Shown here piece by piece: positions 44,291 to 53,931 of a DNA stretch of 64,000 nucleotides; position 1 is the stretch's first letter; every line of letters begins with the position of its first letter. The position numbers were made by a program, and so were the translations under genes. The stretch is from JAJPXC01 sp964520525 (GTDB lineage: Bacteria; Bacteroidota; Bacteroidia; Bacteroidales; Muribaculaceae). Below the pieces are notes generated by a model. That model was not told the DNA's origin and did no database searches. It saw nothing but the letters and a program-made list of their open reading frames with translations. Location: the NCBI GenBank assembly GCA_964520525.1, contig CAZFNR010000002.1, positions 117,782 to 181,781 of the forward strand. The letters are read 5' to 3'.

Positions 44291-44548
44291 ATGTCAAAGA
44301 TTTGTCAAATCACAGGCAAAAAAGCGATCACCGGCAACAACGTGTCGCACTCAAAGCGCCGCACAAAGCGCAAATTCAACGTCAACCTGTTCAACAAAAA
44401 ATTCTATTGGGTAGAACAGGACGCTTGGATTACACTTTCTGTTTCAGCTAACGGCTTACGCACCATCAACAAGCTGGGCTTGGATGCCGCAATCAAAAAG
44501 GCAGCTGAAAAGGGTTATTTAACTGAAATCAAATATTTAGCATTCTAA
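44291..44548 (+). CDS. rpmB: Ribosomal protein bL28
   Basis: 85 residues. 50S subunit protein. N-terminal MSKICQITGKKAITGNNVSH and the basic KRRTKRKFNVNL block are typical; it lacks the zinc cysteine pairs. First gene of rpmB-rpmG-DUF4295, with a leader containing a repeated block. Confidence 0.96.
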   Translation: MSKICQITGKKAITGNNVSHSKRRTKRKFNVNLFNKKFYWVEQDAWITLSVSANGLRTINKLGLDAAIKKAAEKGYLTEIKYLAF

Positions 44549-44552
44549 GAAG

Positions 44553-44741
44553 ATGGCAAAGAAACCAAAAGGTAATCGTGTGCAGGTAATCCTTGAGTGC
44601 ACCGAACACAAAGCAAGCGGTATGCCCGGTACTTCTCGTTATATCACCACAAAGAACCGCAAAAACACCACAGAGCGTCTGGAGTTGAAAAAATACAACC
44701 CCATCCTCAAGAAAGTAACTGTTCACAAAGAAATCAAATAA
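44553..44741 (+). CDS. rpmG: Ribosomal protein bL33
   Basis: 62 residues. 50S subunit protein; VQVILECTEHKASG and RYITTKNRKNT are family hallmarks. Only one cysteine, so the zinc-independent form. Starts 4 bp after rpmB. Confidence 0.96.
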   Translation: MAKKPKGNRVQVILECTEHKASGMPGTSRYITTKNRKNTTERLELKKYNPILKKVTVHKEIK

Positions 44742-44753
44742 TAACACCGAGAT

Positions 44754-44903
44754 ATGGCAAAGAAAACCGTCGCATCACTTCAGAAAGGTGAAGGCCGCAC
44801 TTATAGCAAGGTCATCAAAATGGTGAAATCGCCTAAGACCGGCGCTTATGTCTTCAAAGAGGAAATGGTCCCGAACGACGCAGTTAAGGACGCTTTGAAA
44901 TAA
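44754..44903 (+). CDS. DUF4295 family small protein
   Basis: 49 residues, basic: MAKKTVASLQKGEGRTYSK start and KMVKSPKTGAYVFKEEMV middle. A Bacteroidota-specific small protein always found after L33, probably ribosome-associated; function unproven. ftsY, the usual next gene, is missing here; a terminator follows instead. Confidence 0.92.
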   Translation: MAKKTVASLQKGEGRTYSKVIKMVKSPKTGAYVFKEEMVPNDAVKDALK

Positions 44904-44956
44904 TCATTGATTACAAAAGAAGGGGGATGATTACCCCCCGATAACAACAAATACAT

Positions 44957-44987
44957 GAGGGCCGCTGTCGGAATGATAGCGGCTCTT
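44957..44987 (+). terminator. Terminator of the rpmB operon
   Basis: GAGGGCCGCT pairs with AGCGGCTCTT (10 bp, two G-T pairs), 11-nt loop, then TGGTTTATA. Modest T content. Confidence 0.6.
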
Positions 44988-45072
44988 GGTTTATAGTCGG
45001 GATACCGCCTATCGACTCCAATACAAGAAAGACACCGCTAAACACCTATACCAAGTAAAGTGTTATATAGAC

Positions 45073-46143
45073 ATGACAGATAGCGTGAAAAAAGCGGTAA
45101 TGAAAATTTGGGCCGAGGCTTTCGACGACAGTCCCGCTTATCGAGAGATGTACTTCAATCACATCTATCGACCAGAAGACACCGTGACATTCTGCGATGA
45201 GTCGGGAGCGACTGTCAGTTCATTGCTGCTACAACGCTACAATATTGATTTCCACGGAGCCGAACTGCCAATGGGTTACATAGCCGGAGCAGCGACATCG
45301 AAAAAAGCACGCAACCGCGGCTACATGACAGCGTTAGCGGCCAAAGCCCTCAGAGCGTCCCGCGACCGCGGCGATATGCTCGTCAGCCTGATACCGGCAA
45401 GCAGCCATCTCTTTCCCTTCTACAACCGCCTCGGCTTTTCTACAATATTCTATATCGACCGCCGGCATTACGCCGCAGGGGCAGCGTTTCGCTTCTCAGG
45501 CAATTTCACGTTTAAAGAAATAAATATCCCCCTCTCCGATGACTTGTTATCCGCTTTTATAAGGCTCGAATCGCAGCGACATGGAGCGGTAAGGCACACA
45601 AGCGACCAGCTTGAGGACATCATGCGCGACAACGCCATGGATTGCGGGAAAGCCTATTGTATGACCGACAGCGACTGCGGCGAAATCGCCGCAATCGCGT
45701 TCACCGCCACACAGGGCCACAGGGTTCTAATAAAGGACATACTGAGCGACAATCCCAATGCGGAAAAAGCCATGCTGTCACACATTTCCGCCGTAAACTG
45801 CCGCACGCCCATGACATTCCCGGCCATTCCATCGCACGGACGGCCTATACAACCATTTGGAATGGGGCGCATTGTCAATGTCTACGACGCCCTTTCACAA
45901 GTAGCCAAAGTGTCACGGCTTCGCAAAGGGTCAATCAGAATCAACGACACGCTACTGCCGGAAAACAGCCACACATTCATCATTAACGACGGCAAGGTAA
46001 ACATCGACGACACTCAGCTAAAACGGTATGACCTCGACATATCGGTCACGGTGCTGACTTCGCTGCTGTTTTCCACACCGCGAATAGGCGCGATTTTCGG
46101 CATAGCCACCCATCGGCCTTTTCTGTCTATGATGCTCGACTAA
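45073..46143 (+). CDS. GNAT acetyltransferase, Eis-like
   Basis: 356 residues from the ATG at 45073. N-terminal GNAT domain with acetyl-CoA loop TSKKARNRGYMTALAAKAL (about 80-98) and FPFYNRLGFSTIF; the second half resembles the tandem-GNAT plus sterol-carrier-like tail of Eis proteins (TFIINDGKVNI region). Eis enzymes acetylate aminoglycosides or polyamines; substrate unknown here. The frame is open back to 44986 but that part lies in the rpmB terminator. No clear promoter box. Confidence 0.78.
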   Translation: MTDSVKKAVMKIWAEAFDDSPAYREMYFNHIYRPEDTVTFCDESGATVSSLLLQRYNIDFHGAELPMGYIAGAATSKKARNRGYMTALAAKALRASRDRGDMLVSLIPASSHLFPFYNRLGFSTIFYIDRRHYAAGAAFRFSGNFTFKEINIPLSDDLLSAFIRLESQRHGAVRHTSDQLEDIMRDNAMDCGKAYCMTDSDCGEIAAIAFTATQGHRVLIKDILSDNPNAEKAMLSHISAVNCRTPMTFPAIPSHGRPIQPFGMGRIVNVYDALSQVAKVSRLRKGSIRINDTLLPENSHTFIINDGKVNIDDTQLKRYDLDISVTVLTSLLFSTPRIGAIFGIATHRPFLSMMLD

Positions 46144-46202
46144 CACATAAAATCACAACCAGCATTTATCCCGCCAACCGATTCTACCCGCAAGTCATGC
46201 AC

Positions 46203-46238
46203 AAAAAAAGGGGCGGATGCGCTTTCAGCACCCACCCC
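46203..46238 (-). terminator. Terminator of the GHL10 gene
   Basis: Minus strand: GGGGTGGGTGC, short loop, GCATCCGCCCC (two mismatches), then seven T. Located about 30 bp after the stop. Confidence 0.75.
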
Positions 46239-46268
46239 GCGTACTTTTAAGCCATTTCAAAACGGCTC

Positions 46269-47747
46269 TCACTTTATCTCCACTGTCGCCGAAGGTAATG
46301 ATTCATTATTGACACGGTCAAGAGCGGTCACAAAATACCGACCTTGAGAACCGGAAGGTATATTCCATTCATTTCCGTAAACGACATCAACAATATTAAC
46401 AGGGTCAGTCATAGCCGTAGCCGCGTCACCATCAGCAAGACGATATATCACGAATTTAACCGTATCTTCAACCTTCCCTGCCGGTTTTGCCGATTTCCAC
46501 GTCAACCGTCCGCCTTTGGCCTCCAACGATGTCGGAGCCGCCGGGGTCTCATCGCTAATCCAACCATACGCCGGAATCAACGCTATTGTCGATTGAAATT
46601 CATTAGAAAGCGAATCAGCCACACCGTTCACATTTTTTGTTATCGAGTAGCCCGGCCACCAGCAATTGCCATGAATATTTTTGCCCGCGCGAGCCAACTC
46701 TATCTTGTGGCGTAACTGTGTTTTCTCGGTCGACGGAGCGAGGTCGGGCAACGTCATGGATTTGACCACATCCTGCCCGATATACATATGCCGCCCGTTC
46801 GACTGCTTTTCCCACCACTTAACCAACTCGATATATGACGCGCGTTTATGCTCAAGCTCCCAATAAAGCTGGGGCAGCATATAGTCAACCCAGCCTTTCT
46901 CGGTCCAAAGCAACACGTCAGCATAGAGGTCATCATAGTTTTGCAGAGCTTTTGTCTCACTTCCGCGAGGGTCAGTCGACTTATTGCGCCACACACCAAA
47001 CGGGCTTATACCGAATCTCACCCATGGCTTACTCTCGACAATCGTCTGGTGCAACCCCTCGATTAGCATATCGACATTCTTGCGACGCCAATCACCGAGC
47101 GTCATTCCTTTGCCATACTTCTTGTACGACGCGTCATCGGGAAAATCAAGCCCGGCTACCGGATAAGGATAAAAATAGTCATCCATGTGTATGGCATCGA
47201 CATCGTAACGTGTTACTATATCTCGAACGACATCGTTTATGAACTCGCGGTTCTCAGGCAATCCCGGGTCGAAATACAGTTTTTTGTCGTATGTGACGAA
47301 ACGCTCGGGATGTTTATGATAAATATGGTTTTTAGGCAACTCCTGTTTTGCCGTGGTGGTCACGCGGTAGGGATTGAGCCATGCGTGCAGCTCCATTCCT
47401 CGGGCATGGGCTTCATCAATCATAAATTGCAGGGGATCCCATTCAGGCGAAGGAGCGACCCCGGCCTCACCCGACAAGAAACGGCTCCACGGCTCAAGCG
47501 TCGAAGGATAGAACGCATCGGCCGATGGACGCACCTGAAAGATGACGGCATTGACACCGGCGTTTTTGAGCAAATCAAGCTGATTGCGGAGATAGGCTTT
47601 ATTCTCTTCTGTCGATTGTGACGCATACTGTCCTTGATGCACAGTGTGCATCCAAGCCCCGCGAAACTCCGTTTTGGGATTGGCCGCTGTCATCGCAGCC
47701 ACACCGGCCGCGATAAGGCAAACGAACGAAATTACTTTTTTCATCAT
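46269..47747 (-). CDS. Secreted GHL10-type glycosyl hydrolase-like protein
   Basis: 492 residues. Signal peptide (1 to about 22), then the glycosyl-hydrolase-like 10 domain (DUF187): FRGAWMHTVHQGQY, GVNAVIFQVRPSADAFYPS, ELHAWLNPYRV and DAIHMDDYFYPYP with acidic candidates, about residues 28-350. A C-terminal Ig/FnIII-like domain (about 400-490) follows. GHL10 proteins act on peptidoglycan or polysaccharide; some are needed for denuded-glycan processing. Substrate not determinable. Single gene with own terminator; no TAnnTTTG box seen, only a TAATATTTTA stretch near 47770. Confidence 0.85.
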   Translation of the reverse strand: MMKKVISFVCLIAAGVAAMTAANPKTEFRGAWMHTVHQGQYASQSTEENKAYLRNQLDLLKNAGVNAVIFQVRPSADAFYPSTLEPWSRFLSGEAGVAPSPEWDPLQFMIDEAHARGMELHAWLNPYRVTTTAKQELPKNHIYHKHPERFVTYDKKLYFDPGLPENREFINDVVRDIVTRYDVDAIHMDDYFYPYPVAGLDFPDDASYKKYGKGMTLGDWRRKNVDMLIEGLHQTIVESKPWVRFGISPFGVWRNKSTDPRGSETKALQNYDDLYADVLLWTEKGWVDYMLPQLYWELEHKRASYIELVKWWEKQSNGRHMYIGQDVVKSMTLPDLAPSTEKTQLRHKIELARAGKNIHGNCWWPGYSITKNVNGVADSLSNEFQSTIALIPAYGWISDETPAAPTSLEAKGGRLTWKSAKPAGKVEDTVKFVIYRLADGDAATAMTDPVNIVDVVYGNEWNIPSGSQGRYFVTALDRVNNESLPSATVEIK

Positions 47748-47876
47748 TAATTGTCAATATAGATTGGTAAAATATTAGGCGTATGTTTTTACTCTAAGAT
47801 TCCCGGAGCCGCTTTGCGCACCAGCCCGCAGCATATAACCGCCCCGGAACATATATGTTTGCGATAAACGAAACCG

Positions 47877-48368
47877 TCATTTCTCGTCATCCGCAGTAGA
47901 GTCTTTCATGATTTTGGCTTTAAGCCTATAGGTGGCCGACGGGTCATCAGTGACATTGCCCGGAATATCGTCGGCAGATGCGACAACGACCACGTCATAC
48001 GATAGTAAAGCTATAGCCGGAGAATAGTCTACCGCATAAACAGCGGCTTCAAGTTGGAACAGATGCTCACCGAGTTCAGTAGCCGAGGTGTTGAAATTAT
48101 AGCTGTAAGGAGCTACAACGCTGTCACCTACACGGATGCGATCCCAAAGATACACCACCGGACCAATCACGGCGTTTTTGGTGCCGTGATTTTCAAGATT
48201 AACCGACTCCACACGGAACCCGTCGCTTCTGACTACATAGATGACATTATCGACAACCGTACAACCCGACACGGTTACCGTGACATCTACATCGGGGATA
48301 TCATCGCTGTGGTCACACGATGTCAACAATAGCGGCAGAGCGAAAAGGAATGTAAAGATACGTTTCAT
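47877..48368 (-). CDS. Small putative lipoprotein
   Basis: 163 residues from the ATG at 48368. Signal with lipobox LLTSC (Cys near residue 18), then an acidic linker and a beta-rich domain (VDNVIYVVRSDGFRVESV, VYLWDRIRV). No family recognised; many Bacteroidales have such DUF lipoproteins near the envelope. Same strand as GHL10, with a 129-bp gap; no shared promoter evident. Confidence 0.7.
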   Translation of the reverse strand: MKRIFTFLFALPLLLTSCDHSDDIPDVDVTVTVSGCTVVDNVIYVVRSDGFRVESVNLENHGTKNAVIGPVVYLWDRIRVGDSVVAPYSYNFNTSATELGEHLFQLEAAVYAVDYSPAIALLSYDVVVVASADDIPGNVTDDPSATYRLKAKIMKDSTADDEK

Positions 48369-48540
48369 AACGGCAATCCTTGATTTTGTTTGGTTGTTTA
48401 TGCTCATATGACACTAAACGTCCGAGATTTTCAGTCCCGTCTTTAAAACACAAACAGCATTAACCTCTTTTTGTTTAGCGATAACTGAGATTTTTAATCA
48501 TCTGCCTATTACGGTGACCGACCCTCTCGATTTAAAAGAA

Positions 48541-48979
48541 AATGAATAACGGCCGCTCAGACTGTAAGCCGGGTTATGTCGAGACACCGCTGTCGGCGCA
48601 ACGGTTTGAGCCGTCTGCCGAGCCTGTGTCATCGGCTCGTCATTTATCTATGCCGACGGTCACCCGACGGCTAAAGCAGTCCACCCCCCGGCAATGGACG
48701 AGCAGCCCTTGAATGCCGGTATACTTGACCTTGCAACCCATAAGACGTGCGGCCGGTCGCGTCACCACAACCGCCGGTGGGCTCTTACCCCGCCTTTTCA
48801 CCCTTACCCGCTCCACTTGGGGAGAGGGCGGTTATTCTCTGTCACGCTACTCTACCGTCGCCGGTAGCTTCCCGTTAAGAAGTATGGCGCTCTTTGTTGC
48901 CCGGACTTTCCTCACGGTCATGTGCCGCAAAAGCGACAACGACCCCGCGACGAGCCATCCGAGCTGCCGTTTTTTCATT
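48541..48979 (-). ncRNA. rnpB: RNase P RNA (rnpB), bacterial type A
   Basis: Minus strand. Contains GAGGAAAGTCCGGGC near the 5' side and CCGGCTTACAGTC near the 3' end, both universal RNase P RNA signatures, plus P-rich paired domains between. Ends were set by the P1 helix: the 5' arm (AATGAA, ACGGC, CTC) pairs with the 3' arm (GAG, GCCGT, TTCATT). About 439 nt. Processes tRNA 5' leaders. Confidence 0.93.
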
Positions 48980-48986
48980 CTCGCCG

Positions 48987-48994
48987 CAAAAATA
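48987..48994 (-). promoter_or_regulatory. -7 promoter box of rnpB
   Basis: TATTTTTG on the minus strand, 7 nt before the RNA 5' end inferred from P1 pairing, which agrees with the expected start distance. Confidence 0.7.
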
Positions 48995-49143
48995 GCGAAA
49001 AATCGGCATTTTCACAACTAAAGATTAAGGCTGACGGCGGCTATGAGTATGACAGGCGGTTATTGCCGGTTTTGCATAGAAACAGGTTTGATTTATCATG
49101 TTTGTGTCACAAGATTGGAAATTAATGCGTATATTTGTTAACT

Positions 49144-49151
49144 TAATTTTG
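49144..49151 (+). promoter_or_regulatory. -7 promoter box of the beta-helix protein gene
   Basis: TAATTTTG, 42 nt before the ATG at 49194. The upstream ATG at 49098 lies before this box, which supports the later start. Confidence 0.65.
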
Positions 49152-49193
49152 CAGACAAATCTCTATCTAAAAAAAAATCATTACATATTGACC

Positions 49194-51863
49194 ATGAATC
49201 TAAAATTCGCTACACTTGCCTTGGCCGGAGTGGTTGCTTGCAACACTTCGCTCCAAGCTAAGAATTATTTGATCACATCCGATGCGACTGCCGCCGGAGC
49301 AATTATCACACACAATGGCTCAAAGTATACCGTAGGAACAGATGCGTTCGCTTCGCTCGGCGATTTGATGGCGGCCGGGCCTGAGGAGTCGTCGACGGTC
49401 TATTTTACAGCAGGAACTTTTGAAGGCGGCACCATCACGGTGAAAGGGCTATCGTTATTGGGATGTAATGCCAATCAAGACCCCCGAGCGGCCGCCCGCA
49501 CTGAAGTTACTGAAATCACGTCGGGAATAACCATAAATGCCGACGACGTAACTATCAACGGCTTTAACTTCACCGGAAATGCCTCAGTAAGTAATTTCAC
49601 GGCTACGGCAGCGGCTCCTCTGAGCGGACTGACCTACATTTTCAACGTTAGTTCCGGTGCGACGCTCGCACGCTCAAGCTCGACTGCCGTGGTGAAGCTC
49701 GGAAAGCCCGTATCAGACGCAAAGGCCACAACGTCAGAGTCGCAAGGCAAGTATAAAAACGTGACAATCTCCCATAACATCTTCAAGGAAAGCGAAATAT
49801 CCAACTATGTGGCTATCGCAGGCGGCAACGACGGAATCACCATCTATGACAACAACTTCGACCGCGGAGCTACGAGCATTAAACTCGACAATTGCGCCGG
49901 CCTCATTAAACTGAAATATAATAACTTCAATGAAGTCGGTGTGCCTACCGAGTCGTTGGGCGGTGACTTTTGTATGATGTTGCAACGATGCGCACAGAGC
50001 GGCACCACCGAGTTTGAAATCACCCACAACTATTTCAATAATTGCATAGGACAGAAGAGCCTATATCCGCTGATTCGCTTCTATCCCGGCGAGGTTGACG
50101 CTGTGGGCACAGTCACGCCAGTCAATTGCACGGTAGGTCTGAAACATAACGTGTTCCGTAAAAAACGTCAAGTGCATAACACTTATAACTACCTCTACTA
50201 CGCCAACCAAAATTCGGCAGAGCCGGTAAGTCATGACGTGCGTTACAACGATTGTGATAGCACCAACTATGCGTTTGGCATATTCAAAAACAAAGGCGCT
50301 GCGGCTCAGGAACGGTACTATGCCGACAACTTCGACTTGATCAATACGAGCAATTGCACGTTCGGCACCTATAAAGCCGCTTATACGACTAAGGCGGTCA
50401 CCATTATCCAAAGTTTTGATGTTGACCCGGTGACAGGCGATGTCTACTATATTCAAATAGAGAACGCCTCGCTGTGCACGGGTCTTAAGTCGACCTACGG
50501 CGACCCAAAAGCACTATGCGTGACACGCTATGACAAGTCGGCTAACTCGTCGGCCAAAATGCAACTCGTCTGGGCCGGCCACGGCACCAATATGAGCGTC
50601 GGGCGCATCGACGGCAAGGTGTATATCTTTACCGGTGGCCGCGGCGTGCTTAACTCTGACGAGACTGAGACCACGTCAACGGCTTGCTGCTGGTTCCCAT
50701 GGGTGAGCGGTGCCGTGGTGGATATGCGCAAAACGTCGTTCACCCACAACGGCAAAACATATCCCATCTACACGTTCGACATCGACGGCAAAAAAGGTGA
50801 ATATCCGGCTGTAGACGAGGTGTCGCGCCATTTTGTGTCGCGCTATCCTTCGGGATCCAAAAATGTCTATGCTATCTATGATCTCGACAACGTAATTTCA
50901 AACCAAAGCAAGGCGACCCCACGCAAAGTGGTTACGCTGACTAAGGGAGATAACCCTACCTCAACCTCTGGCGATAACGGTTACAACACCTGGGCTCACC
51001 AAGGTTATGCGATTAGCGGCGATTACCTCTACATGCTTGAGGGTGTCAGCTCGGAAAATTCGACTGCTATCAATAAGAAATCGACAATCGCGCTACACGT
51101 TTACAATTGGCGCACCAACACTTTTGCCTATCGCAAAGTTTTGACAGCTTCTAACACTACGCTTTCAGGCAACACCTTTGGAGAGCCTGAGGGGGTATCG
51201 GTACGCCGCAATTCGAGCGGCCACGCTGAACTGCTCTTTGGTGTGGCTATCGGCAATACCGGCGCGCGCAAAGCGGTAATCTATAAGTACACACCCAAAG
51301 AAGCGGCTATGCCATTGACTAAAGCCGTAGTAACCCCCAGCCAAACATCGCTGTCGCTGTCAACGATTAATAACGCACCTATCAGTCAGACGATTGAAAC
51401 AACCAATGTCAACCTACACGGAGGCGTGATTGCAGTGATTTCGGGCGATGACGCTAAAAACTTCTCAGTCACCCGAACCAATTCGAGCAGTTGGCACGAA
51501 AACACTACCCTCACGGTTACTTACACTCCTACCGAGTGGCAAGCCGAAGCAAAAGCCTATATGCGCTTATCATCGCCTATGGCCAACGATGTTATTATAC
51601 CGCTCGAGGGCGTGAACAAAGACACATTGGGTGTTAATTCCATTAGCGCCGACGATGAGGACCGCGCTCCCGAAGTGACTGTGAACGGCGATGAACTTAG
51701 CGTGGAAGGCGCTACGTCAATCAATCTCTACACAACCACAGGTGCGCTTGCCGCGTCGACCGCGGGAAGCAGTATAAACACATCGGGGCTTAGCGGATTG
51801 TACATTGTTAAGGCTATTACGCCCGGTGGCGGGGCGAAAACCGCCAAGGTGTCGATTCGTTGA
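49194..51863 (+). CDS. Secreted beta-helix and propeller-like protein with secretion-tail-like C-terminus
   Basis: 889 residues. Signal peptide (1 to about 22). About 30-390 reads as a right-handed parallel beta-helix of pectate-lyase/NosD type (ITINADDVTINGFNF, VTISHNIFKES, ITIYDNNFDRG). About 400-680 looks like a beta-propeller with ASDVD-like turns (FDVDPVTGDVYYIQ, GHGTNMSVGRIDGKVYIF, HQGYAISGDYLYML), reminiscent of helveticin-J-type proteins. An Ig-like region (about 700-800) and a C-terminal sorting-like domain (VTVNGDELSVEGA to SGLYIVKA) end it. Probably an exported or surface glycan-acting or adhesive protein; the enzyme class cannot be named. Confidence 0.72.
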   Translation: MNLKFATLALAGVVACNTSLQAKNYLITSDATAAGAIITHNGSKYTVGTDAFASLGDLMAAGPEESSTVYFTAGTFEGGTITVKGLSLLGCNANQDPRAAARTEVTEITSGITINADDVTINGFNFTGNASVSNFTATAAAPLSGLTYIFNVSSGATLARSSSTAVVKLGKPVSDAKATTSESQGKYKNVTISHNIFKESEISNYVAIAGGNDGITIYDNNFDRGATSIKLDNCAGLIKLKYNNFNEVGVPTESLGGDFCMMLQRCAQSGTTEFEITHNYFNNCIGQKSLYPLIRFYPGEVDAVGTVTPVNCTVGLKHNVFRKKRQVHNTYNYLYYANQNSAEPVSHDVRYNDCDSTNYAFGIFKNKGAAAQERYYADNFDLINTSNCTFGTYKAAYTTKAVTIIQSFDVDPVTGDVYYIQIENASLCTGLKSTYGDPKALCVTRYDKSANSSAKMQLVWAGHGTNMSVGRIDGKVYIFTGGRGVLNSDETETTSTACCWFPWVSGAVVDMRKTSFTHNGKTYPIYTFDIDGKKGEYPAVDEVSRHFVSRYPSGSKNVYAIYDLDNVISNQSKATPRKVVTLTKGDNPTSTSGDNGYNTWAHQGYAISGDYLYMLEGVSSENSTAINKKSTIALHVYNWRTNTFAYRKVLTASNTTLSGNTFGEPEGVSVRRNSSGHAELLFGVAIGNTGARKAVIYKYTPKEAAMPLTKAVVTPSQTSLSLSTINNAPISQTIETTNVNLHGGVIAVISGDDAKNFSVTRTNSSSWHENTTLTVTYTPTEWQAEAKAYMRLSSPMANDVIIPLEGVNKDTLGVNSISADDEDRAPEVTVNGDELSVEGATSINLYTTTGALAASTAGSSINTSGLSGLYIVKAITPGGGAKTAKVSIR

Positions 51864-51903
51864 CCCTGACAACCGAGTTTTTTGAACGATAGCCGCCCGT
51901 TCT

Positions 51904-51934
51904 TTTGCACTTTAATGATTAAATCGTAACTTTG
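51904..51934 (+). promoter_or_regulatory. Promoter of tsaC
   Basis: TTTG (51904-51907), 19-nt spacer, TAACTTTG (51927-51934). The box ends 8 nt before the tsaC ATG, so the mRNA should be almost leaderless. Confidence 0.7.
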
Positions 51935-51942
51935 TAGTTGCG

Positions 51943-52515
51943 ATGATAGACATTAAAGAAGATATAGAGCGGGCGGTTGCGGCTTTAAAAGCCGGCGGCT
52001 TAATATTATACCCAACCGACACTGTGTGGGGCATTGGATGCGACGCAACCCGCTCCGACGCGGTAAAGCGCGTCTATGAGTTAAAGCGGCGCGTTGACCA
52101 CAAGGCTCTTATAGTCATGCTCGGCAATGCCGACCTCCTTGACCGTTATGTCGACGAGGTGCCAGATGCCGCCGCCCAACTGCTCGACGTGGCGGTTGAC
52201 CCGCTGACAATCATCTATGACCGCGGCCGCAACCTCGCCCCGGAGCTTCTCGGACCCGACGGAAGTGTCGGCATCAGAATTACCACCGAGAGGGTGTCAC
52301 GCACACTGTGCAACACACTCCGCCGCCCGCTGGTATCAACATCGGCCAACATCAGCGGACAGCCCACACCGCTACGTTTCGCCGACATCTCGCCTGAGAT
52401 TATCGCCGGAGTCGATTACGTCATCGAGGCGCGTCGCAACGACTCAGGCGAAGCCAAACCCTCATCTATCATCAAAGTGTCGACTGACAACTCAATTAAA
52501 ATCATTCGCAAGTGA
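51943..52515 (+). CDS. tsaC: L-threonylcarbamoyladenylate synthase TsaC/Sua5-type
   Basis: 190 residues. Makes threonylcarbamoyl-AMP for t6A in tRNA. YrdC domain: LYPTDTVWGIGCDA (about 22-35), the KRRVDHKALIVM block and STSANISGQPTP near residue 132. The short, single-domain form. Its stop overlaps the GTG start of the next gene. Confidence 0.92.
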   Translation: MIDIKEDIERAVAALKAGGLILYPTDTVWGIGCDATRSDAVKRVYELKRRVDHKALIVMLGNADLLDRYVDEVPDAAAQLLDVAVDPLTIIYDRGRNLAPELLGPDGSVGIRITTERVSRTLCNTLRRPLVSTSANISGQPTPLRFADISPEIIAGVDYVIEARRNDSGEAKPSSIIKVSTDNSIKIIRK

Positions 52516-53930
52516 TAAGCGCAAAACGATACCGCACAATCTATGTCGCGACCGACTTTCTGACGGCCAACATCGCATGGTTGGTTTTCAACACATTGCG
52601 CTATCATATGCTTGACACTCAGCAACAATTCAACGGTCTCGGACCGTTTCTGACAAGCCACTACGTCATTCTGGGGCAGATTTTTTTCCCATTGATGATG
52701 CTCGGCATCTTCTACCTGTCAGGTTACTACTCACAAGTGTTCTTCAAGTCAAGGCTCGACGAGCTTATCAACACAGCCGGCTCAGCGATAGCCAGCACAA
52801 TCATGATATACTTCATCGCCCTGATAAACGACGACATCCCCGACCGTCTGCGCAACTACGAGCTGTTGACGATATTGTTCTCGCTCATGACGTTTATCGT
52901 CTACTGCGGACGCACCGTGCTGACAAATATGGCCGCACGCAACATCCACCGGCGCCGATGGCAATTCAACACTCTGATTGTGGGGACATCGACGGCAGCG
53001 ACCGAATTGGCCGAAAGGCTCAACTCCATGAAAAAAGCCATGGGATTCAAAATCGTGGGATACGTAGAGACTTGCCCCGAATCCGCAACGGCCAGACCAC
53101 TCGACCTACCGGTCTATCCCATCGACAGGCTTCCCGAAATTGTAACAGACCTCGGCATCTCACATCTACTCGTCACGCCACACCGGCACGGAATAAAAGC
53201 ATCGGTCAACCTGCTCAACAAACTGTTTCCACTCGACCTCCCAACCTACATTTCTCCCGGACTATACCATATGATTACAGCGAGTTCGCGCATCTCCAAT
53301 ATTGTCGGCGAACCGCTTATCGATGTGTCGCGGGCTGTGATTTCGCCCATGACGCTCACCATCAAGCGCGTCAGCGATGTCATCATTTCAAGCGCCGCAC
53401 TCGCTGTGTTATCCCCATTTTTCCTCATCATCGCCGCAGCCATAAAACTCGACTCCAAAGGTCCCGTGTTTTACCGTCAACGCCGCATTGGCTATCATAA
53501 ACGGCCATTTAACATCTACAAATTCCGTTCCATGCGAATCGACGCCGAGGAGACAGGCCCGGCACTCTCATCGGTCAACGACCCGCGCGTCACTCGTTTC
53601 GGGCGTTTCCTCCGAAAATACCGCATCGACGAGCTTCCGCAATTCTGGAACGTCATTAGGGGCCATATGTCACTCGTAGGGCCCAGACCCGAACGAGAAT
53701 ACTACATACAGCAAATTATACAGCGCGCACCCTATTATTCCCTTATCCACCAGGTAAGACCCGGCATAACCTCTTGGGGGATGGTCAAGCATGGATACGC
53801 AAGCAATGTCGACGAAATGATAAAACGCCTGCCCTACGATTTACTCTACATCGAAAACATCTCATTTTCGGTAGACTTGAAGATATTGTTTTATACCATT
53901 AGCACCGTCCTGACGGGGAAAGGAGTATGA
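52512..53930 (+). CDS. Undecaprenyl-phosphate sugar transferase (polyprenyl glycosylphosphotransferase)
   Basis: 472 residues. Attaches the first sugar phosphate to undecaprenyl phosphate for polysaccharide assembly. N-terminal membrane helices (about 14-33, 47-68, 84-104, 110-129), a CoA-binding-like region, a further helix near 283-310 and the catalytic WbaP-type domain (KRVSDVIIS, FYRQRRIGYHKRPF, FRSMR, IDELPQFWNVIRG, LVGPRPERE). The GTG at 52512 overlaps the tsaC stop by 4 bp; no nearer ATG preserves the first helix. It sits between tsaC and a ClC gene, which in other Bacteroidales are adjacent, so it looks inserted into that pair. Confidence 0.92.
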   Translation: MISAKRYRTIYVATDFLTANIAWLVFNTLRYHMLDTQQQFNGLGPFLTSHYVILGQIFFPLMMLGIFYLSGYYSQVFFKSRLDELINTAGSAIASTIMIYFIALINDDIPDRLRNYELLTILFSLMTFIVYCGRTVLTNMAARNIHRRRWQFNTLIVGTSTAATELAERLNSMKKAMGFKIVGYVETCPESATARPLDLPVYPIDRLPEIVTDLGISHLLVTPHRHGIKASVNLLNKLFPLDLPTYISPGLYHMITASSRISNIVGEPLIDVSRAVISPMTLTIKRVSDVIISSAALAVLSPFFLIIAAAIKLDSKGPVFYRQRRIGYHKRPFNIYKFRSMRIDAEETGPALSSVNDPRVTRFGRFLRKYRIDELPQFWNVIRGHMSLVGPRPEREYYIQQIIQRAPYYSLIHQVRPGITSWGMVKHGYASNVDEMIKRLPYDLLYIENISFSVDLKILFYTISTVLTGKGV

Positions 53931-53931
53931 G

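Noticed and set aside
48713..49021. Plus-strand ORF of 102 residues
   Set aside because: It is antisense to the RNase P RNA and has no protein features.
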